Part shown: piece after piece, positions 27,901 to 37,866 of the stretch
Numbering within the stretch: position 1 is the first letter of the stretch
Layout of the letters: each line of letters begins with the position of its first letter
DNA from: Ambrosia x helenae
Taxonomy: Eukaryota; Streptophyta; Magnoliopsida; Asterales; Asteraceae
Length of the DNA stretch: 64,000 nt
Assembly (NCBI GenBank): GCA_030844895.1
Contig: JAUTDX010007444.1
Location: 1 to 64,000, forward strand
Direction of reading: 5' to 3'
The notes under the pieces: model-generated
Database searches by the model: none
Seen by the model: the letters and a program-made list of their open reading frames with translations, nothing else
What the model was told of the DNA's origin: nothing
Program-made: the position numbers and the translations under genes

Positions 27901-30239
27901 GTCAAAGAATACTGAACAACAGTTTATAAAGGCTGGAAATTCTTACTCTTGGAAATAATTTTATAGCCTAATGTACACCCTTATTGGGTTAGTCACAGGA
28001 CCCCGAATCTCCTATCCTTATAGGAGAAGCCTAATTATAGTATTAACAAACTAAAATGGGTGTCTCGTTGGACATTCAGGTGCTGTAGGTCAAAGAATAC
28101 TGAACAACAGTTTATAAAGGCTGGAAATTCTTACTCTTGGAAATAATTTTATAGCCTAATGTACACCCTTATTGGGTTAGTCACAGGACCCCGAATCTCC
28201 TATCCTTATAGGAGAAGCCTAATTATAGTATTAACAAACTAAAATGGGTGTCTCGTTGGACATTCAGGTGCTTTAGGTCAAAGAATACTGAACAACAGTT
28301 TATAAAGGCTGGAAATTCTTACTCTTGGAAATAATTTTATAGCCTAATGTACACCCTTATTGGGTTAGTCACAGGACCCCGAATCTCCTATCCTTATAGG
28401 AGAAGCCTAATTATAGTATTAACAAACTAAAATGGGTGTCTCGTTGGACATTCAGGTGCTTTAGGTCAAAGAATACTGAACAACAGTTTATAAAGGCTGG
28501 AAATTCTTACTCTTGGAAATAATTTTATAGCCTAATGTACACCCTTATTGGGTTAGTCACAGGACCCCGAATCTCCTATCCTTATAGGAGAAGCCTAATT
28601 ATAGTATTAACAAACTAAAATGGGTGTCTCGTTGGACATTCAGGTGCTGTAGGTCAAAGAATACTGAACAACAGTTTATAAAGGCTGGAAATTCTTACTC
28701 TTGGAAATAATTTTATAGCCTAATGTACACCCTTATTGGGTTGGTTAGTCACAGGCCCGAATCTCCTATCCTTATAGGAGAAGCCTAATTATAGTATTAA
28801 CAAACTAAAATGGGTGTCTCGTTGGACATTCAGGTGCTGTAGGTCAAAGAATACTGAACAACAGTTTATAAAGGCTGGAAATTCTTACTCTTGGAAATAA
28901 TTTTATAGCCTAATGTACACCCTTATTGGGTTAGTTACAGGACCCCGAATCTCCTATCCTTATAGGAGAAGCCTAATTATAGTATTAACAAACTAAAATG
29001 GGTGTCTCGTTGGACATTCAGGTGCTTGTAGGTCAAAGAATACTGAACAACAGTTTATAAAGGCTGGAAATTCTTACTCTTGGAAATAATTTTATAGCCT
29101 AATGTACACCCTTATTGGGTTAGTCACAGGACCCCGAATCTCCTATCCTTATAGGAGAAGCCTAATTATAGTATTAACAAACTAAAATGGGTGTCTCGTT
29201 GGACATTCAGGTGCTTGTAGGTCAAAGAATACTGAACAACAGTTTATAAAGGCTGGAAATTCTTACTCTTGGAAATAATTTTATAGCCTAATGTACACCC
29301 TTATTGGGTTGGTTAGTCACAGGACCCCGAATCTCCTATCCTTATAGGAGAAGCCTAATTATAGTATTAACAAACTAAAATGGGTGTCTCGTTGGACATT
29401 CAGGTGCTTTAGGTCAAAGAATACTGAACAACAGTTTATAAAGGCTGGAAATTCTTACTCTTGGAAATAATTTTATAGCCTAATGTACACCCTTATTGGG
29501 TTAGTCACAGGACCCCGAATCTCCTATCCTTATAGGAGAAGCCTAATTATAGTATTAACAAACTAAAATGGGTGTCTCGTTGGACATTCAGGTGCTGTAG
29601 GTCAAAGAATACTGAACAACAGTTTATAAAGGCTGGAAATTCTTACTCTTGGAAATAATTTTATAGCCTAATGTACACCCTTATTGGGTTAGTCACAGGA
29701 CCCCGAATCTCCTATCCTTATAGGAGAAGCCTAATTATAGTATTAACAAACTAAAATGGGTGTCTCGTTGGACATTCAGGTGCTGTAGGTCAAAGAATAC
29801 TGAACAACAGTTTATAAAGGCTGGAAATTCTTACTCTTGGAAATAATTTTATAGCCTAATGTACACCCTTATTGGGTTAGTCACAGGACCCCGAATCTCC
29901 TATCCTTATAGGAGAAGCCTAATTATAGTATTAACAAACTAAAATGGGTGTCTCGTTGGACATTCAGGTGCTGTAGGTCAAAGAATACTGAACAACAGTT
30001 TATAAAGGCTGGAAATTCTTACTCTTGGAAATAATTTTATAGCCTAATGTACACCCTTATTGGGTTAGTCACAGGACCCCGAATCTCCTATCCTTATAGG
30101 AGAAGCCTAATTATAGTATTAACAAACTAAAATGGGTGTCTCGTTGGACATTCAGGTGTGTAGGTCAAAGAATACTGAACAACAGTTTATAAAGGCTGGA
30201 AATTCTTACTCTTGGAAATAATTTTATAGCCTAATGTAC

Positions 30240-30252
30240 ACCCTTATTGGGT
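30240..30252. repeat. Small GC-stem inverted repeat ACCC-TTATT-GGGT
   Basis: Unit positions 49-61 form a 4-bp perfect stem (ACCC with GGGT) around the loop TTATT. A stem this short could be chance. It matters because its loop and 3' arm (unit positions 53-61), with the next base, make up one of the two stretches where copies differ in length in the first 30 kb. Confidence 0.6.
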
Positions 30253-30270
30253 TAGTCACAGGACCCCGAA

Positions 30271-30290
30271 TCTCCTATCCTTATAGGAGA
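30271..30290. repeat. Perfect 8-bp inverted repeat (hairpin) in each unit
   Basis: At unit positions 80-99, TCTCCTAT is followed by the four-base loop CCTT and then ATAGGAGA, its exact reverse complement. The stem is 8 bp with no mismatch and does not extend past the flanking A residues. It recurs in almost every copy, including most noisy ones. Exceptions include copies near 1600, 2745 and 18985, where one arm is damaged. The element could form a hairpin in single-stranded DNA or RNA, or a small cruciform. Short dyad symmetries are known in centromeric satellites, but a role here is inference. Confidence 0.9.
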
Positions 30291-30327
30291 AGCCTAATTA
30301 TAGTATTAACAAACTAAAATGGGTGTC

Positions 30328-30335
30328 TCGTTGGA
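30328..30335 (+). other. Partial CENP-B-box-like core TCGTTGGA
   Basis: Unit positions 137-144 read TCGTTGGA, identical to bases 3-10 of the CENP-B box as found in human alpha satellite. Of the positions known to be needed for CENP-B binding, TCG and the central A are present. The first T of TTCG is C here, and the second essential block CGGG is replaced by TTCA. Binding by CENP-B as known in mammals is unlikely. An eight-base match in a 188-bp unit can be chance. Confidence 0.2.
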
Positions 30336-30339
30336 CATT

Positions 30340-30355
30340 CAGGTGCTGTAGGTCA
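30340..30355 (+). promoter_or_regulatory. E-box CAGGTG and nuclear-receptor half-site AGGTCA
   Basis: CAGGTG at 30340-30345 is an E-box of the Snail/ZEB type, and AGGTCA at 30350-30355 is the canonical nuclear-receptor half-site, preceded by T (TAGGTCA). They flank the variable CTG at unit positions 155-157. Both are short motifs expected by chance at appreciable rates. They are listed because an array presents them hundreds of times in phase. Factor binding is not shown. Confidence 0.2.
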
Positions 30356-30375
30356 AAGAATACTGAACAACAGTT

Positions 30376-30383
30376 TATAAAGG
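30376..30383 (+). promoter_or_regulatory. TATA-box-like TATAAAGG at the unit junction
   Basis: TATAAAGG lies across the unit boundary (unit position 185 to position 4 of the next copy) inside the 8-bp palindrome TTTATAAA at 30374-30381. It fits the eukaryotic TATA core. An initiator-like TTACTCT follows at unit positions 15-21, but its A is only about 20 bp downstream, shorter than the usual spacing of about 30 bp in animals. It is therefore a candidate element repeated about 340 times, not a demonstrated promoter. Confidence 0.25.
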
Positions 30384-32601
30384 CTGGAAATTCTTACTCT
30401 TGGAAATAATTTTATAGCCTAATGTACACCCTTATTGGGTTAGTCACAGGACCCCGAATCTCCTATCCTTATAGGAGAAGCCTAATTATAGTATTAACAA
30501 ACTAAAATGGGTGTCTCGTTGGACATTCAGGTGCTGTAGGTCAAAGAATACTGAACAACAGTTTATAAAGGCTGGAAATTCTTACTCTTGGAAATAATTT
30601 TATAGCCTAATGTACACCCTTATTGGGTTAGTCACAGGACCCCGAATCTCCTATCCTTATAGGAGAAGCCTAATTATAGTATTAACAAACTAAAATGGGT
30701 GTCTCGTTGGACATTCAGGTGCTGTAGGTCAAAGAATACTGAACAACAGTTTATAAAGGCTGGAAATTCTTACTCTTGGAAATAATTTTATAGCCTAATG
30801 TACACCCTTATTGGGTTAGTCACAGGACCCCGAATCTCCTATCCTTATAGGAGAAGCCTAATTATAGTATTAACAAACTAAAATGGGTGTCTCGTTGGAC
30901 ATTCAGGTGCTGTAGGTCAAAGAATACTGAACAACAGTTTATAAAGGCTGGAAATTCTTACTCTTGGAAATAATTTTATAGCCTAATGTACACCCTTATT
31001 GGGTTAGTCACAGGACCCCGAATCTCCTATCCTTATAGGAGAAGCCTAATTATAGTATTAACAAACTAAAATGGGTGTCTCGTTGGACATTCAGGTGCTG
31101 TAGGTCAAAGAATACTGAACAACAGTTTATAAAGGCTGGAAATTCTTACTCTTGGAAATAATTTTATAGCCTAATGTACACCCTTATTGGGTTAGTCACA
31201 GGACCCCGAATCTCCTATCCTTATAGGAGAAGCCTAATTATAGTATTAACAAACTAAAATGGGTGTCTCGTTGGACATTCAGGTGCTGTAGGTCAAAGAA
31301 TACTGAACAACAGTTTATAAAGGCTGGAAATTCTTACTCTTGGAAATAATTTTATAGCCTAATGTACACCCTTATTGGGTTAGTCACAGGACCCCGAATC
31401 TCCTATCCTTATAGGAGAAGCCTAATTATAGTATTAACAAACTAAAATGGGTGTCTCGTTGGACATTCAGGTGCTGTAGGTCAAAGAATACTGAACAACA
31501 GTTTATAAAGGCTGGAAATTCTTACTCTTGGAAATAATTTTATAGCCTAATGTACACCCTTATTGGGTTAGTCACAGGACCCCGAATCTCCTATCCTTAT
31601 AGGAGAAGCCTAATTATAGTATTAACAAACTAAAATGGGTGTCTCGTTGGACATTCAGGTGCTGTAGGTCAAAGAATACTGAACAACAGTTTATAAAGGC
31701 TGGAAATTCTTACTCTTGGAAATAATTTTATAGCCTAATGTACACCCTTATTGGGTTAGTCACAGGACCCCGAATCTCCTATCCTTATAGGAGAAGCCTA
31801 ATTATAGTATTAACAAACTAAAATGGGTGTCTCGTTGGACATTCAGGTGCTGTAGGTCAAAGAATACTGAACAACAGTTTATAAAGGCTGGAAATTCTTA
31901 CTCTTGGAAATAATTTTATAGCCTAATGTACACCCTTATTGGGTTAGTCACAGGACCCCGAATCTCCTATCCTTATAGGAGAAGCCTAATTATAGTATTA
32001 ACAAACTAAAATGGGTGTCTCGTTGGACATTCAGGTGCTGTAGGTCAAAGAATACTGAACAACAGTTTATAAAGGCTGGAAATTCTTACTCTTGGAAATA
32101 ATTTTATAGCCTAATGTACACCCTTATTGGGTTAGTCACAGGACCCCGAATCTCCTATCCTTATAGGAGAAGCCTAATTATAGTATTAACAAACTAAAAT
32201 GGGTGTCTCGTTGGACATTCAGGTGCTGTAGGTCAAAGAATACTGAACAACAGTTTATAAAGGCTGGAAATTCTTACTCTTGGAAATAATTTTATAGCCT
32301 AATGTACACCCTTATTGGGTTAGTCACAGGACCCCGAATCTCCTATCCTTATAGGAGAAGCCTAATTATAGTATTAACAAACTAAAATGGGTGTCTCGTT
32401 GGACATTCAGGTGCTGTAGGTCAAAGAATACTGAACAACAGTTTATAAAGGCTGGAAATTCTTACTCTTGGAAATAATTTTATAGCCTAATGTACACCCT
32501 TATTGGGTTAGTCACAGGACCCCGAATCTCCTATCCTTATAGGAGAAGCCTAATTATAGTATTAACAAACTAAAATGGGTGTCTCGTTGGACATTCAGGT
32601 G

Positions 32602-32602
32602 G
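32602..32602 (+). other. C-to-G variant at unit position 155
   Basis: First of the four differences in zone 3: CAGGTGCTGTAGG reads CAGGTGGTGTAGG. The same change is common in the first 24 kb. It is 28 units before the next one. Confidence 0.85.
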
Positions 32603-35600
32603 TGTAGGTCAAAGAATACTGAACAACAGTTTATAAAGGCTGGAAATTCTTACTCTTGGAAATAATTTTATAGCCTAATGTACACCCTTATTGGGTTAGT
32701 CACAGGACCCCGAATCTCCTATCCTTATAGGAGAAGCCTAATTATAGTATTAACAAACTAAAATGGGTGTCTCGTTGGACATTCAGGTGCTGTAGGTCAA
32801 AGAATACTGAACAACAGTTTATAAAGGCTGGAAATTCTTACTCTTGGAAATAATTTTATAGCCTAATGTACACCCTTATTGGGTTAGTCACAGGACCCCG
32901 AATCTCCTATCCTTATAGGAGAAGCCTAATTATAGTATTAACAAACTAAAATGGGTGTCTCGTTGGACATTCAGGTGCTGTAGGTCAAAGAATACTGAAC
33001 AACAGTTTATAAAGGCTGGAAATTCTTACTCTTGGAAATAATTTTATAGCCTAATGTACACCCTTATTGGGTTAGTCACAGGACCCCGAATCTCCTATCC
33101 TTATAGGAGAAGCCTAATTATAGTATTAACAAACTAAAATGGGTGTCTCGTTGGACATTCAGGTGCTGTAGGTCAAAGAATACTGAACAACAGTTTATAA
33201 AGGCTGGAAATTCTTACTCTTGGAAATAATTTTATAGCCTAATGTACACCCTTATTGGGTTAGTCACAGGACCCCGAATCTCCTATCCTTATAGGAGAAG
33301 CCTAATTATAGTATTAACAAACTAAAATGGGTGTCTCGTTGGACATTCAGGTGCTGTAGGTCAAAGAATACTGAACAACAGTTTATAAAGGCTGGAAATT
33401 CTTACTCTTGGAAATAATTTTATAGCCTAATGTACACCCTTATTGGGTTAGTCACAGGACCCCGAATCTCCTATCCTTATAGGAGAAGCCTAATTATAGT
33501 ATTAACAAACTAAAATGGGTGTCTCGTTGGACATTCAGGTGCTGTAGGTCAAAGAATACTGAACAACAGTTTATAAAGGCTGGAAATTCTTACTCTTGGA
33601 AATAATTTTATAGCCTAATGTACACCCTTATTGGGTTAGTCACAGGACCCCGAATCTCCTATCCTTATAGGAGAAGCCTAATTATAGTATTAACAAACTA
33701 AAATGGGTGTCTCGTTGGACATTCAGGTGCTGTAGGTCAAAGAATACTGAACAACAGTTTATAAAGGCTGGAAATTCTTACTCTTGGAAATAATTTTATA
33801 GCCTAATGTACACCCTTATTGGGTTAGTCACAGGACCCCGAATCTCCTATCCTTATAGGAGAAGCCTAATTATAGTATTAACAAACTAAAATGGGTGTCT
33901 CGTTGGACATTCAGGTGCTGTAGGTCAAAGAATACTGAACAACAGTTTATAAAGGCTGGAAATTCTTACTCTTGGAAATAATTTTATAGCCTAATGTACA
34001 CCCTTATTGGGTTAGTCACAGGACCCCGAATCTCCTATCCTTATAGGAGAAGCCTAATTATAGTATTAACAAACTAAAATGGGTGTCTCGTTGGACATTC
34101 AGGTGCTGTAGGTCAAAGAATACTGAACAACAGTTTATAAAGGCTGGAAATTCTTACTCTTGGAAATAATTTTATAGCCTAATGTACACCCTTATTGGGT
34201 TAGTCACAGGACCCCGAATCTCCTATCCTTATAGGAGAAGCCTAATTATAGTATTAACAAACTAAAATGGGTGTCTCGTTGGACATTCAGGTGCTGTAGG
34301 TCAAAGAATACTGAACAACAGTTTATAAAGGCTGGAAATTCTTACTCTTGGAAATAATTTTATAGCCTAATGTACACCCTTATTGGGTTAGTCACAGGAC
34401 CCCGAATCTCCTATCCTTATAGGAGAAGCCTAATTATAGTATTAACAAACTAAAATGGGTGTCTCGTTGGACATTCAGGTGCTGTAGGTCAAAGAATACT
34501 GAACAACAGTTTATAAAGGCTGGAAATTCTTACTCTTGGAAATAATTTTATAGCCTAATGTACACCCTTATTGGGTTAGTCACAGGACCCCGAATCTCCT
34601 ATCCTTATAGGAGAAGCCTAATTATAGTATTAACAAACTAAAATGGGTGTCTCGTTGGACATTCAGGTGCTGTAGGTCAAAGAATACTGAACAACAGTTT
34701 ATAAAGGCTGGAAATTCTTACTCTTGGAAATAATTTTATAGCCTAATGTACACCCTTATTGGGTTAGTCACAGGACCCCGAATCTCCTATCCTTATAGGA
34801 GAAGCCTAATTATAGTATTAACAAACTAAAATGGGTGTCTCGTTGGACATTCAGGTGCTGTAGGTCAAAGAATACTGAACAACAGTTTATAAAGGCTGGA
34901 AATTCTTACTCTTGGAAATAATTTTATAGCCTAATGTACACCCTTATTGGGTTAGTCACAGGACCCCGAATCTCCTATCCTTATAGGAGAAGCCTAATTA
35001 TAGTATTAACAAACTAAAATGGGTGTCTCGTTGGACATTCAGGTGCTGTAGGTCAAAGAATACTGAACAACAGTTTATAAAGGCTGGAAATTCTTACTCT
35101 TGGAAATAATTTTATAGCCTAATGTACACCCTTATTGGGTTAGTCACAGGACCCCGAATCTCCTATCCTTATAGGAGAAGCCTAATTATAGTATTAACAA
35201 ACTAAAATGGGTGTCTCGTTGGACATTCAGGTGCTGTAGGTCAAAGAATACTGAACAACAGTTTATAAAGGCTGGAAATTCTTACTCTTGGAAATAATTT
35301 TATAGCCTAATGTACACCCTTATTGGGTTAGTCACAGGACCCCGAATCTCCTATCCTTATAGGAGAAGCCTAATTATAGTATTAACAAACTAAAATGGGT
35401 GTCTCGTTGGACATTCAGGTGCTGTAGGTCAAAGAATACTGAACAACAGTTTATAAAGGCTGGAAATTCTTACTCTTGGAAATAATTTTATAGCCTAATG
35501 TACACCCTTATTGGGTTAGTCACAGGACCCCGAATCTCCTATCCTTATAGGAGAAGCCTAATTATAGTATTAACAAACTAAAATGGGTGTCTCGTTGGAC

Positions 35601-37865
35601 ATTCAGGTGCTGTAGGTCAAAGAATACTGAACAACAGTTTATAAAGGCTGGAAATTCTTACTCTTGGAAATAATTTTATAGCCTAATGTACACCCTTATT
35701 GGGTTAGTCACAGGACCCCGAATCTCCTATCCTTATAGGAGAAGCCTAATTATAGTATTAACAAACTAAAATGGGTGTCTCGTTGGACATTCAGGTGCTG
35801 TAGGTCAAAGAATACTGAACAACAGTTTATAAAGGCTGGAAATTCTTACTCTTGGAAATAATTTTATAGCCTAATGTACACCCTTATTGGGTTAGTCACA
35901 GGACCCCGAATCTCCTATCCTTATAGGAGAAGCCTAATTATAGTATTAACAAACTAAAATGGGTGTCTCGTTGGACATTCAGGTGCTGTAGGTCAAAGAA
36001 TACTGAACAACAGTTTATAAAGGCTGGAAATTCTTACTCTTGGAAATAATTTTATAGCCTAATGTACACCCTTATTGGGTTAGTCACAGGACCCCGAATC
36101 TCCTATCCTTATAGGAGAAGCCTAATTATAGTATTAACAAACTAAAATGGGTGTCTCGTTGGACATTCAGGTGCTGTAGGTCAAAGAATACTGAACAACA
36201 GTTTATAAAGGCTGGAAATTCTTACTCTTGGAAATAATTTTATAGCCTAATGTACACCCTTATTGGGTTAGTCACAGGACCCCGAATCTCCTATCCTTAT
36301 AGGAGAAGCCTAATTATAGTATTAACAAACTAAAATGGGTGTCTCGTTGGACATTCAGGTGCTGTAGGTCAAAGAATACTGAACAACAGTTTATAAAGGC
36401 TGGAAATTCTTACTCTTGGAAATAATTTTATAGCCTAATGTACACCCTTATTGGGTTAGTCACAGGACCCCGAATCTCCTATCCTTATAGGAGAAGCCTA
36501 ATTATAGTATTAACAAACTAAAATGGGTGTCTCGTTGGACATTCAGGTGCTGTAGGTCAAAGAATACTGAACAACAGTTTATAAAGGCTGGAAATTCTTA
36601 CTCTTGGAAATAATTTTATAGCCTAATGTACACCCTTATTGGGTTAGTCACAGGACCCCGAATCTCCTATCCTTATAGGAGAAGCCTAATTATAGTATTA
36701 ACAAACTAAAATGGGTGTCTCGTTGGACATTCAGGTGCTGTAGGTCAAAGAATACTGAACAACAGTTTATAAAGGCTGGAAATTCTTACTCTTGGAAATA
36801 ATTTTATAGCCTAATGTACACCCTTATTGGGTTAGTCACAGGACCCCGAATCTCCTATCCTTATAGGAGAAGCCTAATTATAGTATTAACAAACTAAAAT
36901 GGGTGTCTCGTTGGACATTCAGGTGCTGTAGGTCAAAGAATACTGAACAACAGTTTATAAAGGCTGGAAATTCTTACTCTTGGAAATAATTTTATAGCCT
37001 AATGTACACCCTTATTGGGTTAGTCACAGGACCCCGAATCTCCTATCCTTATAGGAGAAGCCTAATTATAGTATTAACAAACTAAAATGGGTGTCTCGTT
37101 GGACATTCAGGTGCTGTAGGTCAAAGAATACTGAACAACAGTTTATAAAGGCTGGAAATTCTTACTCTTGGAAATAATTTTATAGCCTAATGTACACCCT
37201 TATTGGGTTAGTCACAGGACCCCGAATCTCCTATCCTTATAGGAGAAGCCTAATTATAGTATTAACAAACTAAAATGGGTGTCTCGTTGGACATTCAGGT
37301 GCTGTAGGTCAAAGAATACTGAACAACAGTTTATAAAGGCTGGAAATTCTTACTCTTGGAAATAATTTTATAGCCTAATGTACACCCTTATTGGGTTAGT
37401 CACAGGACCCCGAATCTCCTATCCTTATAGGAGAAGCCTAATTATAGTATTAACAAACTAAAATGGGTGTCTCGTTGGACATTCAGGTGCTGTAGGTCAA
37501 AGAATACTGAACAACAGTTTATAAAGGCTGGAAATTCTTACTCTTGGAAATAATTTTATAGCCTAATGTACACCCTTATTGGGTTAGTCACAGGACCCCG
37601 AATCTCCTATCCTTATAGGAGAAGCCTAATTATAGTATTAACAAACTAAAATGGGTGTCTCGTTGGACATTCAGGTGCTGTAGGTCAAAGAATACTGAAC
37701 AACAGTTTATAAAGGCTGGAAATTCTTACTCTTGGAAATAATTTTATAGCCTAATGTACACCCTTATTGGGTTAGTCACAGGACCCCGAATCTCCTATCC
37801 TTATAGGAGAAGCCTAATTATAGTATTAACAAACTAAAATGGGTGTCTCGTTGGACATTCAGGTG

Positions 37866-37866
37866 G
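37866..37866 (+). other. C-to-G variant at unit position 155
   Basis: Second of the four zone 3 differences, exactly 5,264 bp (28 units) after 32602 and 3,760 bp (20 units) before 41626. Confidence 0.85.

Larger units (their letters stand above)
3856..30158 (+). repeat. Zone 2: consensus copies with two variable hotspots
   Basis: About 140 copies that are mostly identical to the consensus outside two short stretches. At unit positions 155-157 CTG is often GTG, CTT, CTTG or TG. By hand count this is roughly half of copies at 4-10 kb, a quarter at 10-20 kb and two fifths at 20-30 kb. At unit positions 53-62 the TTATTGGGTT stretch varies in length, for example with an extra GGTT, extra Gs, or TTGTTGG. 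Isolated differences elsewhere include C-to-T at 16685 and 28936, and short duplications at 5431-5438 and 16541-16560. The last indel I can find is the missing C after 30158. Confidence 0.85.
30228..30298 (+). repeat. Direct repeat AGCCTAAT, two copies 63 bp apart
   Basis: AGCCTAAT occurs at 30228-30235 and again at 30291-30298 (unit positions 37-44 and 100-107). The 63-bp offset is one third of 188 bp, which raises the idea that the unit grew from a shorter ancestor. The expected third copy near unit position 163 reads CAAAGAAT and shares only its last three bases, and the flanks do not align well, so I consider the trimer idea weak. Confidence 0.55.
30192..30379 (+). repeat. Reference copy of the 188-bp unit
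   Basis: This copy matches the consensus exactly and is used here to number the unit. Landmarks: AAGGCTGG at 1-8; AGCCTAAT at 37-44; a small ACCC/GGGT hairpin at 49-61; GGGTTAG at 58-64; GACCCCGAATC at 71-81; the main hairpin at 80-99; a second AGCCTAAT at 100-107; TCGTTGGA at 137-144; CAGGTG at 149-154; the variable CTG at 155-157; TAGGTCA at 158-164; TTTATAAA spanning the junction with the next unit. By hand count it has 36 G and 34 C. RsaI (GTAC at 45-48), HinfI (GAATC at 77-81) and MseI (TTAA at 115-118) each appear to occur once, so each should release a 188-bp ladder from native DNA. No frame is open through the unit. Confidence 0.97.

Noticed and set aside
30249..30255. Telomere repeat
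   Set aside because: GGGTTAG occurs once per 188-bp unit and is never in tandem, so the array is not telomeric sequence.
30263..30273. RNA polymerase III B-box (CGAATC near unit positions 76-81), which would suggest a tRNA-derived SINE
   Set aside because: Only the CGAATC core matches; the GGTT half is absent (ACCC instead), I found no A-box at the right distance, and copies are tandem with no target-site duplications or A-tails.
30362..30375. Second hairpin ACTG-AACAA-CAGT at unit positions 171-183
   Set aside because: The stem is only 4 bp and AT/GC mixed, does not extend, and does not coincide with any variation; likely chance.
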